Positions 35,319 through 44,873 of a stretch of DNA of 64,000 bases are shown piece after piece. Under the pieces are notes generated by a model, which worked only from the letters and a program-made list of their open reading frames with translations, searched no databases and was not told the origin of the DNA. The translations under genes and the position numbers were made by a program. The first letter of the stretch is position 1; every line of letters begins with the position of its first letter. Origin of the DNA: Kluyvera cryocrescens NBRC 102467 (GTDB lineage: Bacteria > Pseudomonadota > Gammaproteobacteria > Enterobacterales > Enterobacteriaceae); NCBI RefSeq assembly GCF_001571285.1, contig NZ_BCTM01000010.1:62001-126000 (forward strand), given 5' to 3'.

Positions 35319-36539
35319 ATGGCAATCTCTGAAACTAGCCCTACCCGGCCGGGCTCTTCTGCGTCTTCGCAAAAGGGCCGCACTTCATTCGGCATCCTGG
35401 GAGCAATCAGCCTCTCCCACCTGCTTAACGACATGATCCAATCGCTGATCCTTGCGATTTACCCGCTCCTGCAGTCAGAGTTTTCGCTGACATTTGTGCA
35501 GATCGGGATGATCACCCTCACCTTCCAGCTCACCTCGTCGTTATTCCAACCGGTTATCGGTTACATCACTGATAAACGCTCAATGCCGTGGTCGCTGCCG
35601 GTGGGCATGTGCTTTACCCTGACGGGCCTGGTGCTTTTGGCGCTGGCTGGAAGCTTTGGCATGGTGCTGCTGGCCGCAGCGTTGGTCGGGACCGGTTCTT
35701 CGGTCTTCCACCCGGAATCCTCTCGCGTAGCGCGTATGGCCTCCGGTGGTCGTCACGGGCTGGCGCAGTCTATTTTCCAGGTGGGCGGTAACTTTGGTAG
35801 TTCGCTGGGGCCATTGCTGGCAGCCGTCATCATTGCGCCGTACGGTAAAGGCAACGTCGCCTGGTTTGTGCTGGCAGCGCTGCTGGCAATCGTCGTGCTG
35901 GCGCAGGTGAGCCGCTGGTACGCCACGCAGCATCGTATGAATAAAGGGAAACCTAAAGCGCCGATTATTAATCCGTTACCCAAAAACAAAGTGATTCTCG
36001 CCGTTTCCATCCTGTTAATGCTGATTTTCTCGAAATACTTCTATATGGCGAGCATTAGCAGCTATTACACCTTTTATCTGATACAAAAATTCGGATTATC
36101 CGTACAAAATGCGCAGATTCATTTATTTGCCTTCCTGTTCGCCGTTGCCGCAGGCACAGTGATTGGCGGCCCTGTCGGGGATAAAATTGGGCGTAAATAT
36201 GTTATTTGGGGCTCTATCCTCGGCGTTGCACCGTTTACCCTTCTTTTACCCTATGCAACCCTGTGGTGGACCGGAATTTTAACGGTGATCATTGGATTTA
36301 TCCTCGCATCCGCCTTTTCGGCCATCCTGGTGTACGCTCAGGAGCTGTTACCCGGCCGTATCGGCATGGTTTCCGGGCTATTCTTCGGCTTCGCATTTGG
36401 CATGGGCGGCTTAGGTGCTGCGGTGTTGGGGCTGATTGCCGACCACACCAGCATTGAATTGGTTTATAAAATATGTGCTTTCCTACCACTTATTGGGATG
36501 TTGACCATATTCTTACCTGATAACCGCCAAAAACACTAA
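35319..36539 (+). CDS. fsr: Fosmidomycin efflux MFS transporter Fsr
   Basis: 406 aa as in E. coli, with twelve helices. The first conserved block is FGILGAISLSHLLNDMIQSL, and the MFS loop GDKIGRKYVIWG is between helices 8 and 9. Fsr exports fosmidomycin and related compounds; the natural substrate is not known. The ATG at 35319 gives the family N-terminus; the GTG at 35310 is a three-codon alternative. A hairpin follows the stop. Confidence 0.94.
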   Translation: MAISETSPTRPGSSASSQKGRTSFGILGAISLSHLLNDMIQSLILAIYPLLQSEFSLTFVQIGMITLTFQLTSSLFQPVIGYITDKRSMPWSLPVGMCFTLTGLVLLALAGSFGMVLLAAALVGTGSSVFHPESSRVARMASGGRHGLAQSIFQVGGNFGSSLGPLLAAVIIAPYGKGNVAWFVLAALLAIVVLAQVSRWYATQHRMNKGKPKAPIINPLPKNKVILAVSILLMLIFSKYFYMASISSYYTFYLIQKFGLSVQNAQIHLFAFLFAVAAGTVIGGPVGDKIGRKYVIWGSILGVAPFTLLLPYATLWWTGILTVIIGFILASAFSAILVYAQELLPGRIGMVSGLFFGFAFGMGGLGAAVLGLIADHTSIELVYKICAFLPLIGMLTIFLPDNRQKH

Positions 36540-36545
36540 GTTATG

Positions 36546-36572
36546 GGCAGCCAAAGTATCATTTTGGCTGCC
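36546..36572 (+). terminator. Hairpin after fsr
   Basis: GGCAGCCAAA (36546-36555) pairs with TTTGGCTGCC (36563-36572) around 7 nt. The T-run is poor. The next 220 bp to ybaL are very AT-rich and hold no ORF, only the presumed ybaL promoter. Confidence 0.6.
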
Positions 36573-36794
36573 ATCACTTCCCTGTAAGCTCGCCCTCTAC
36601 CTGACTTCCCGCATCCATTTTTCACTTTTGTGCCATTTACCTCTAAAAATTCAATTTTTTAGCTAAATTCAAGAATTATTCACAAACAAAATAGTGAAAA
36701 TTGTCATAAACTATTACCAGGCTTTTTGGTTTTCAGGCTGTTTTGACACTCTGCACCAAAAATGGAACCACGCATCACGACGAAAGGAGACGGA

Positions 36795-38471
36795 ATGCAT
36801 CACGCCACACCGCTTATCACCACCATTGTTGGTGGCCTTGTGCTCGCTTTTTTCCTTGGCATGATTGCCAATAAGTTAAGAATTTCCCCTCTGGTAGGTT
36901 ATTTATTAGCGGGCGTGCTGGCCGGACCGTTTACTCCAGGATTTGTCGCTGACACCAAACTTGCGCCGGAACTGGCAGAATTAGGCGTTATTCTGCTGAT
37001 GTTTGGCGTGGGTCTCCATTTCTCGCTCAAGGATCTGATGGCGGTAAAGTCGATAGCCATCCCCGGAGCGATTGCTCAGATAGCCGTCGCCACGCTGCTG
37101 GGGATGCTGCTCTCCACCTTCTTAGGCTGGTCAATGATGACCGGTATCGTCTTTGGTCTGTGTCTTTCCACCGCCAGTACCGTGGTGCTGCTGCGCGCGC
37201 TGGAAGAACGACAGCTTATTGATAGTCAGCGAGGGCAAATCGCCATCGGCTGGCTTATCGTCGAAGATCTGGTCATGGTGCTGACGCTGGTTCTGCTGCC
37301 AGCCGTCGCCGGCATGATGGAAAAAGAGAACATTGGCCTTGCCTCGCTGGCAATGGATATGGCCATTACGATTGGTAAAGTCGTGGCGTTCATCGCCATC
37401 ATGATGCTGGTTGGTCGTCGCCTGGTGCCGTGGATCCTTTCACGCAGCGCCGCAACGGGCTCTCGCGAACTGTTTACCCTCTCGGTCCTGGCGCTGGCGC
37501 TGGGCATCGCCTTTGGCGCCGTTGAACTGTTCGATGTCTCCTTTGCGCTGGGTGCCTTCTTCGCCGGTATGGTGCTAAATGAATCCGAGCTTAGCCACCG
37601 CGCCGCCCACGACACGCTGCCGCTGCGCGATGCGTTTGCGGTGCTGTTCTTCGTCTCCGTCGGCATGCTGTTTGATCCGCTGATCCTGATTGAGCAACCG
37701 CTGGCCGTACTGGCGACGCTGGCCATCATTATCTTCGGTAAATCTCTGGCAGCCTTTGGGCTGGTGCGCCTGTTTGGCCACTCGCAGCGTACCGCGCTGA
37801 CTATCGCCACCAGCCTCGCGCAGATTGGTGAATTCGCCTTTATTCTTGCCGGTCTGGGCATGGCGCTGGATCTGTTACCGCAGGCCGGACAAAACCTGGT
37901 GCTGGCGGGTGCAATCCTCTCCATTATGCTCAATCCAGTGCTGTTCACGGTGCTTGAGAAGTATCTCGAGAAGACGGAAACGCTGGAAGAACAGACGCTG
38001 GAAGAAGCGCTGGAAGACGAAAAGCAGATCCCGGTGGATATCTGCAACCATGCGCTGCTGGTCGGTTATGGCCGCGTAGGGAGCCTGCTGGGGGAGAAGT
38101 TAATGGCCCAGGGCATTCCATTGGTAGTGATTGAAACCTCGCGTACTCGTGTAGACGAGCTGCGCGAGCGCGGCATTCGTGCGGTGTTGGGCAACGCCGC
38201 CAATGAAGAGATCATGAATCTCGCGCACCTCGACTGCGCCCGCTGGCTGCTGCTGACCATTCCTAACGGCTACGAGGCCGGTGAGATTGTGGCCAGCGCC
38301 CGTGAGAAGTGCCCGCACCTTGAGATTATCGCCCGTGCGCATTATGACGACGAAGTCGCTTACATTAGCGAGCGAGGCGCAAATGAAGTGGTGATGGGCG
38401 AACGTGAGATTGCGAAAACCATGCTGGGGCTACTGAGTGAGCCGCCGCTGAAAGAGGCGGTGAGCGGGTAG
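36795..38471 (+). CDS. ybaL: CPA2-family cation/proton antiporter YbaL (KefB/KefC-like)
   Basis: 558 aa, the E. coli length. About twelve helices (1-390) form a Na+/H+ exchanger domain with GYLLAGVLAGPFTPG and FDVSFALGAFFAGMVLNES. A Glu-rich linker (TLEEQTLEEALEDE) leads to a cytosolic RCK/TrkA-N domain (HALLVGYGRVGSLLGEKL, NAANEEIMNLA). It is a probable K+ or Na+ efflux system; the ion and trigger are not known. The ATG at 36795 follows AAAGGAGA; the upstream extension is rejected. Confidence 0.94.
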   Translation: MHHATPLITTIVGGLVLAFFLGMIANKLRISPLVGYLLAGVLAGPFTPGFVADTKLAPELAELGVILLMFGVGLHFSLKDLMAVKSIAIPGAIAQIAVATLLGMLLSTFLGWSMMTGIVFGLCLSTASTVVLLRALEERQLIDSQRGQIAIGWLIVEDLVMVLTLVLLPAVAGMMEKENIGLASLAMDMAITIGKVVAFIAIMMLVGRRLVPWILSRSAATGSRELFTLSVLALALGIAFGAVELFDVSFALGAFFAGMVLNESELSHRAAHDTLPLRDAFAVLFFVSVGMLFDPLILIEQPLAVLATLAIIIFGKSLAAFGLVRLFGHSQRTALTIATSLAQIGEFAFILAGLGMALDLLPQAGQNLVLAGAILSIMLNPVLFTVLEKYLEKTETLEEQTLEEALEDEKQIPVDICNHALLVGYGRVGSLLGEKLMAQGIPLVVIETSRTRVDELRERGIRAVLGNAANEEIMNLAHLDCARWLLLTIPNGYEAGEIVASAREKCPHLEIIARAHYDDEVAYISERGANEVVMGEREIAKTMLGLLSEPPLKEAVSG

Positions 38472-38481
38472 TGAAAAAAAG

Positions 38482-38500
38482 CGGGGGCCATTGGCCCCCG
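38482..38500. terminator. Bidirectional terminator between ybaL and gsk
   Basis: CGGGGGCCA / TGGCCCCCG forms a 9-bp GC stem with a 1-nt nominal loop (effective loop CATTG). A run of seven A before it is a T-run on the minus strand, so it terminates gsk strongly and ybaL more weakly. Confidence 0.8.
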
Positions 38501-38513
38501 TTGCTATATCCAC

Positions 38514-39818
38514 TTAGCGTTCCCAGTACGCCTCTTCAAGGCTATCTTCTTTCTCCGGCAGCCCACGCGTCAGACGCGGAGAGTGCTGGTTCAATACCTG
38601 ATAGCTCACCCGGTTCGCATACTTACAGACCTGCGCCAACGACGAATAGGTTAGCCAGTTGTGCTGATGTTTGCTGGAGTTGGGTACATTCGTGCGATGG
38701 TAGGCGTTGGCGGTTATATCGTGCAGCAGCGCGGCCAGCGCGCCGTCACCGGCGCCGTTGGTGTTCATAATCTTCTCAGGCCCGCCCATAAACGGCGCAA
38801 TATGCGAATAGATACGCAGCGGATCCTGACAATCTTTAAAACGTACCGCCCGGCTGAATTCGTACTGGTTGAATTCAGCAATAGCCCCCGGCAGCAGCGG
38901 ATGCTGCGTTTTCCGTTTGGCATCATTTTCGGTGAAGCCCGCCATATACAGCCCGGTAGGCCCGGCGGTGCACAGCACCAGATCGACCCAATCCAATGCT
39001 TTATCTGCGGCCTGCAGCGGGTCGCTCAGTCCGGTCAGTGCTTCCGCCTCTTCTTCATTCATCGCCAGAATTGACACGTGCTCTTTGATAAAGCTCTGCC
39101 ACCACTCCGGGCTATCGGCGATAACAAATTTGGTCCCCAGCGTTAGCACCACCGGCACGTCGTATTTCTTCGCGTAGGCGATAGCCTGCATGGTGGCGTC
39201 CGGCATCGGTTCGCCCGGTTTACAGCGTACCAGATAGGACGTCAGCACCAGCGCAGAAGCCCCGGCGATAACGGACTCAGGAATACTCTCCGGACGCAGC
39301 TTATTCATGTGTCCTGGGCTGATGGCAAAGGTTCGCTCTCCGGCATCGCCAATCAGGGTGAAGCAACGGCCAATAGGCCCATCCACGCCCTGCAAATAGT
39401 TGAGATCCGTACGGCTGGAGGTATTGCACAGGTAACGATAGGCGTAGCCACCAATTTCGATATTGCTGCACATCACGCCGAGCAGGACCGAGCGATCGTC
39501 CGCCAGCACGGAATAGTTGTGCATCGTGTTGCCAATCGTCCCACCGGCAAACTGGTGAGTGATCAGATTTTCACGTACCAGTTCCTGGTACAGCGCTTCC
39601 GCAACCTCATCTTCAATCACCAGCGAGTGCCCGGCGCTCAGGCCATAGCGCGCGATAAACGCATCATCGACTTTGGCTTCGATATCCACCAGCGTCTGGT
39701 CGATACCGACCACCCATGAGACGCTGGTTTCGCTCTCAGGTTGGATCTGTTTTAGCAGCGGATCGCGAGCGTCCACCGGGAAATAGTGTTTAGATTTGCG
39801 CTTACCGGGAAATTTCAT
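38514..39818 (-). CDS. gsk: Inosine-guanosine kinase Gsk
   Basis: 434 aa as in E. coli. It is a PfkB-family kinase that phosphorylates guanosine and inosine for purine salvage. The family signature is NTNGAGDGALAALLHD, in which the catalytic Asp follows GAG. The N-terminal KFPGKRKSKHYFPV matches Gsk. The ATG at 39818 agrees with E. coli; a 15-codon extension is rejected. It is separated from hemH by 63 bp on the same strand. The K-12 aes gene that lies between gsk and hemH is absent. Confidence 0.95.
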   Translation of the reverse strand: MKFPGKRKSKHYFPVDARDPLLKQIQPESETSVSWVVGIDQTLVDIEAKVDDAFIARYGLSAGHSLVIEDEVAEALYQELVRENLITHQFAGGTIGNTMHNYSVLADDRSVLLGVMCSNIEIGGYAYRYLCNTSSRTDLNYLQGVDGPIGRCFTLIGDAGERTFAISPGHMNKLRPESIPESVIAGASALVLTSYLVRCKPGEPMPDATMQAIAYAKKYDVPVVLTLGTKFVIADSPEWWQSFIKEHVSILAMNEEEAEALTGLSDPLQAADKALDWVDLVLCTAGPTGLYMAGFTENDAKRKTQHPLLPGAIAEFNQYEFSRAVRFKDCQDPLRIYSHIAPFMGGPEKIMNTNGAGDGALAALLHDITANAYHRTNVPNSSKHQHNWLTYSSLAQVCKYANRVSYQVLNQHSPRLTRGLPEKEDSLEEAYWER

Positions 39819-39881
39819 GGTGATTTTTGTGTGGCCGTTAACAGGCGGAGAATAGTAGCACACTCCCCCGCCTGCTTGCGA

Positions 39882-40844
39882 TTAGCGATACGACGCGGTC
39901 AGATTGGCCATCATCGTAATGTGCGCGTCATCGTCGTTCAGCGCCGGAATATACTCATACTTCTGTCCACCCGCCTCGAGGAACACCTCACGGTTCTGTA
40001 CCGCAATTTCCTCCAGCGTTTCCAGACAATCCGCAGAGAAGCCCGGGCACATTACCTGAATATGTTTCACCCCTTTTTCACCGAGCATTTTCAGCGTCTC
40101 GTCGGTGTACGGCGTCAGCCACGGTTCACGGCCAAAACGGGATTGGTAGGTCATCATAACTCTATCAGGCGAAATGCCTAACGCAGAGACCAGCTCGCGC
40201 GTGGTGTCACGGCAGCGCTGCGGATAGTCATCACCTTCATTGGCATAGCGCTGGGGAATGCCGTGGTAGGACAGCAGCAGCACTTCCGGTTCGCCGTTAC
40301 GTTCAAATGAGGCCCGCGCACTGGCGGCCAGCGCCTGAATGTAGTCGTGGTCAGTGGCATAGTCACGAATGAACGACACGCTGGGGATCGCGCGCTTGGT
40401 CGCCAGAATGCGCGCCAGTTCATCCCACACCGCCGCAACGGTTGAGCAAGAGTACTGAGGATAGAGCGGCAGAACGATCAGTTGGTCAACGCCCTGCGCT
40501 AACAGCTCATCCACCGCGCTTTGCAGCGACGGCGTGCCATAACTCATCCCTAATACAACCGGCACGTCCGGCAGGCGTGCGGCCAGCGCACGCTGCTGAC
40601 GGCGGCTATAGACCATCAGCGGTGATCCCTCTTCCATCCAGACGGATTGATAGAGTTTCGCCACGCGCGGGGCGCGAATGGGTAGGATCACGCCGCGCAG
40701 CAGCGGCCACCACAGCAGCCGTGGGGTATCGACAACGCGTCGGTCACTGAGAAATTGCAGCAGGTAACGTTTAATTGCGCCCGGCGTCGGCGCATCAGGG
40801 GTGCCGAGGTTAACCAGCAGAATACCGGGTTTCTTATGATGCAT
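39882..40844 (-). CDS. hemH: Ferrochelatase HemH
   Basis: 320 aa, same length as E. coli HemH. It inserts Fe2+ into protoporphyrin IX, the last step of heme synthesis, at the inner face of the membrane. Conserved segments are [14 protein letters not shown], the active-site His in [11 protein letters not shown] (about 194) and [15 protein letters not shown]. It has the bacterial class without an iron-sulfur extension. It is followed upstream by a REP-like region and adk. Confidence 0.96.
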   Translation of the reverse strand: MHHKKPGILLVNLGTPDAPTPGAIKRYLLQFLSDRRVVDTPRLLWWPLLRGVILPIRAPRVAKLYQSVWMEEGSPLMVYSRRQQRALAARLPDVPVVLGMSYGTPSLQSAVDELLAQGVDQLIVLPLYPQYSCSTVAAVWDELARILATKRAIPSVSFIRDYATDHDYIQALAASARASFERNGEPEVLLLSYHGIPQRYANEGDDYPQRCRDTTRELVSALGISPDRVMMTYQSRFGREPWLTPYTDETLKMLGEKGVKHIQVMCPGFSADCLETLEEIAVQNREVFLEAGGQKYEYIPALNDDDAHITMMANLTASYR

Positions 40845-40944
40845 TACCGCCTCTTATCGATTCAAATTGTTGATAATTGTAGCGGAAAAGCGAAGAAGAA
40901 AAACTAATTGCTGTGAGAGGCGCTGAGATAAGGTGCTGATGATG

Positions 40945-41010
40945 CTACGTCTACCCGGCCTACGGAATACTCTGTAGGCCGGATACGGCGTTTATGCCGC
41001 CATTCGGCAC
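40945..41010. repeat. REP/BIME palindromic repeat pair between hemH and adk
   Basis: CTACGTCTACCCGGCCTACG faces GTAGGCCGGATACGGCG and GCCGCCATTCGGCAC, the two inverted units of the enterobacterial REP (PU) element. Such pairs stabilise mRNA 3' ends and bind gyrase and IHF in relatives. It sits just downstream of the adk stop on the minus strand. Confidence 0.75.
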
Positions 41011-41035
41011 TGAACATGCTGAAGGACGAGAAACA

Positions 41036-41752
<717 letters not shown>

Positions 41753-41816
41753 TCAAGGAAGGAGGGGCGGCTGAAACGGTTAATGGTACGATATTTTAGC
41801 GAGAAGGGGTTTGATA

Positions 41817-41883
41817 CCCTCTTCCACTGGCAGAGGAAGGAAACCCGCGCGAGGCCAGTTTCCTCCCCCTGCCAGAGAGAGGG
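41817..41883. repeat. Imperfect long inverted repeat between htpG and adk
   Basis: CCCTCT..CTGGCAG....AGGAAAC at the left end is matched by the reverse complement of GTTTCCT...CTGCCAG..AGAGGG at the right end, with small mismatches. It spans 67 bp of the 215-bp gap between the adk start and the htpG stop. It looks like a dispersed palindromic element of the CCCTCT...AGAGGG type. Confidence 0.6.
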
Positions 41884-41895
41884 TGAGGATAAGAC

Positions 41896-43770
41896 TTACG
41901 ACACCAGCAGTTGGTTCATGCGGCGAATGAACTGGTTAGGATCTTCCAGCGTACCGCGCTCAGCGAACAGCGCCTGATCGAGCAACAGTTCAACCCACTC
42001 TTTAAACTGCTCTTCGTCCTGGGTATCGGCGGTGCGTTTCACCAACACGTGATCCGGGTTCAGTTCAAAGATGTATTTCACTTCCGGTGCAGCCTGGCCC
42101 GCAGCGGCAAACAGTTTTGCCATCTGGGTGCTCATATCGTCTGCATCGGTGGTGACGATAGCCGGGGTATCGGTCAGACGATGAGTCAGACGCACCTCTT
42201 TCACGCGATCGCCCAGCAGCGTTTTCACGCGCTCTACGAATGGCGTCAGCGCTTTTTCCGCTTCTTTCGCGCTTTCGTCAACGTCATCCGCCAGTTTGTC
42301 GATGGATTCGTCGGCCTTCACCACCGACTGGAACACCTTGCCGTCGTACTCGGTCAGATAGTTCATCATCCACTCGTCGATACGGTCAGAAAGCAGCAGC
42401 ACTTCGATGCCTTTCTTACGCAGCAGCTCGAGGTGCGGGCTGCTCTTCGCTGCGGCATAGCTGTCGGCGGTGATGTAGTAAATCTTCTCCTGACCTTCTT
42501 TCATGCGCGAAACGTAGTCGGCAAGCGACACGGTCTGCTCAGAAGAGTCGGTATGCGTCGAAGCGAAGCGCAGCAGTTTAGCGATCGCCTCCTGGTTGCC
42601 GTTGTCTTCCGCCGGACCTTCTTTCAACACCAGACCGAACTGTTTCCAGAAGGTCAGGTATTTCTCCGCATCATCTTTAGCCAGCTTATCCAGCATCTGC
42701 AGCACGCGTTTGGTCAGCGCATTGCGCAGATTACGGGTGACGGTGCTGTCCTGCAGAATTTCACGGGACACGTTCAGCGGCAGATCGTTGGAGTCTATCA
42801 GCCCGCGAACGAAGCGCAGGTAGTTCGGCATGAACTGCTCAGCGTCGTCCATGATGAACACACGCTGCACGTACAGCTTCAGGCCGTGCTTGTGATCGCG
42901 ATTCCACATATCCCACGGCGCCTGCGATGGGATATACAGCAGGCTGGTGTACTCCTGCTTACCTTCCACACGGTTGTGGCTCCAGGTCAGCGGATCGGTA
43001 AAGTCATGGGCAATGTGTTTATAGAACTCTTTGTATTCGTCGTCGTTAAGCTCAGCTTTATTACGCGTCCACAGCGCCTGCGCCTTGTTGATTTTCTCCC
43101 AGGAAACGACGGTTTCACCGTCTTTTTCTTCCTGTTTTTCAATCTCGACCGGCAGTGCGATATGGTCGGAATATTTGCTGATAACGGAGCGCACGCGCCA
43201 GTCGTCGAGGAAATCATCCTCGCCTTCGCGCAGGTGCAGCGTAATCTCAGTACCGCGATCCGCTTTGGTGATATCGGCAACGGTGTATTCCCCCTCACCT
43301 TCGGACTCCCAGAACACGCCGTTTTCCGGCTTGTCACCGGCCGCGCGGGTGCGCACGGTGACTTTATCAGCGACGATAAACGCTGAGTAGAAGCCTACGC
43401 CGAACTGACCGATAAGCTGGCTGTCTTTCGCCTGATCGGAACCCATGGATTCGAGGAACGCCTTGGTGCCGGACTTGGCGATAGTCCCGAGATGATCGAT
43501 AACTTCGTCGCGGTTCATACCAATGCCGTTATCGGCAATGGTCAACGTACGCTTATCTTTATCGAAGGAGACGCGGACGCGCAGTTCGCCGTCGCCTTCA
43601 TACAGATCCGGCGTCGACAGCGCGCGAAAACGCAGTTTGTCCGCCGCATCTGAAGCGTTAGAGATAAGCTCACGCAGGAAGATTTCTTTATTAGAATACA
43701 GAGAATGGATCATCAGGTGCAGAAGCTGTTTTACTTCTGACTGAAAGCCACGGGTTTCTTGTCCTTTCAT
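41896..43770 (-). CDS. htpG: Hsp90 chaperone HtpG
   Basis: 624 aa, the E. coli length. The N-terminal GHKL ATPase domain has [16 protein letters not shown] and DNGIGM, with [11 protein letters not shown] forming the lid; middle and C-terminal dimerisation domains follow. HtpG remodels client proteins with DnaK and is heat induced. The ATG at 43770 (MKGQETRGF) matches E. coli; a five-residue extension is rejected. A near-perfect sigma-32 promoter lies upstream. Confidence 0.97.
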   Translation of the reverse strand: MKGQETRGFQSEVKQLLHLMIHSLYSNKEIFLRELISNASDAADKLRFRALSTPDLYEGDGELRVRVSFDKDKRTLTIADNGIGMNRDEVIDHLGTIAKSGTKAFLESMGSDQAKDSQLIGQFGVGFYSAFIVADKVTVRTRAAGDKPENGVFWESEGEGEYTVADITKADRGTEITLHLREGEDDFLDDWRVRSVISKYSDHIALPVEIEKQEEKDGETVVSWEKINKAQALWTRNKAELNDDEYKEFYKHIAHDFTDPLTWSHNRVEGKQEYTSLLYIPSQAPWDMWNRDHKHGLKLYVQRVFIMDDAEQFMPNYLRFVRGLIDSNDLPLNVSREILQDSTVTRNLRNALTKRVLQMLDKLAKDDAEKYLTFWKQFGLVLKEGPAEDNGNQEAIAKLLRFASTHTDSSEQTVSLADYVSRMKEGQEKIYYITADSYAAAKSSPHLELLRKKGIEVLLLSDRIDEWMMNYLTEYDGKVFQSVVKADESIDKLADDVDESAKEAEKALTPFVERVKTLLGDRVKEVRLTHRLTDTPAIVTTDADDMSTQMAKLFAAAGQAAPEVKYIFELNPDHVLVKRTADTQDEEQFKEWVELLLDQALFAERGTLEDPNQFIRRMNQLLVS

Positions 43771-43820
43771 TGCAAAATACCTCAATGCTGATTACAAGGT
43801 AAAAAAAAGCGATGACAGGA

Positions 43821-43849
43821 AAATGGGGATGGGTAGGAAGGATTTCAAG
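43821..43849 (-). promoter_or_regulatory. Sigma-32 promoter of htpG
   Basis: On the minus strand CTTGAAA and CCCCATTT are 14 bp apart, a perfect match to the heat-shock consensus. It lies about 50 bp before the htpG start. The -35 element abuts the recR hairpin at 43850-43873. Confidence 0.92.
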
Positions 43850-43873
43850 CGAGAGCAGTAAAACCTGCTCTCG
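43850..43873 (-). terminator. Hairpin between recR and htpG
   Basis: CGAGAGCAG and CTGCTCTCG form a perfect 9-bp stem with a 6-nt loop, 6 bp after the recR stop. There is no T-run, so transcription may partly continue into htpG. Confidence 0.55.
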
Positions 43874-43878
43874 ATTGA

Positions 43879-44483
43879 TTAAAAACGAATCTTATGGCGC
43901 CCGGCCAGGGAGTGCGACAGCGTCGTGCCATCGACCATCTCCAGCTCGCCACCAACCGGCACGCCGTGGGCGATACGGCTGGCTTCAACGCCTGACTGCG
44001 CGCACAGCTCGGCGATATAGTTGGCGGTCGCCTCCCCTTCCACCGTTGGGTTGGTGGCGAGGATAACCTCGGTGAGCTGCTCCGTTTCCAGACGCTGCTC
44101 AAGTCGGTCGAGCCCGATATCGTCCGGACCAATACCGTCCAACGGCGAGAGGTGGCCCATCAGCACGAAGTAGCGGCCAGAGAATTGCCCAGTCTGCTCA
44201 ATGGCGTAGATGTCCGCAGGACTCTCCACCACGCAAATCTGACCGTTCTCCTGACGACGCGGGTTCGAGCAAATGTTGCACACCTCCTGCTCGGTGAAGG
44301 TACGGCAATCGGCACAGTGGCCGATTTCCGACATCGCACGCGTTAATGCCTGCGCCAGACGCATTCCACCGCTGCGGTCACGTTGAAGCAGGGTAAACGC
44401 CATGCGCTGCGCTGACTTTGGGCCAACACCCGGCAGACAGCGCAGTGCTTCCATCAGCTGAGTTAACAGCGGACTGGTTTGCA

Positions 44484-44484
<1 letters not shown>
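43879..44484 (-). CDS. recR: Recombination mediator RecR
   Basis: 201 aa, standard length. It has an HhH region ([14 protein letters not shown]), a zinc finger with Cys57, Cys60, Cys69 and Cys72, and a Toprim domain ([28 protein letters not shown]). With RecF and RecO it loads RecA onto SSB-coated gaps. The start shares a base with the ybaB stop (TGATG), so dnaX-ybaB-recR form one operon as in E. coli. Confidence 0.96.
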
Positions 44485-44840
<356 letters not shown>

Positions 44841-44873
44841 TTAAAGGATGACAATCGTGAGCCAGGCTCACAA

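Noticed and set aside
41911-43386. 491-codon open frame opposite htpG
   Set aside because: It is fully antisense to a conserved chaperone gene, has no domain that I recognise and no good ribosome binding site. Long open antisense frames arise from codon bias in GC-rich genes.
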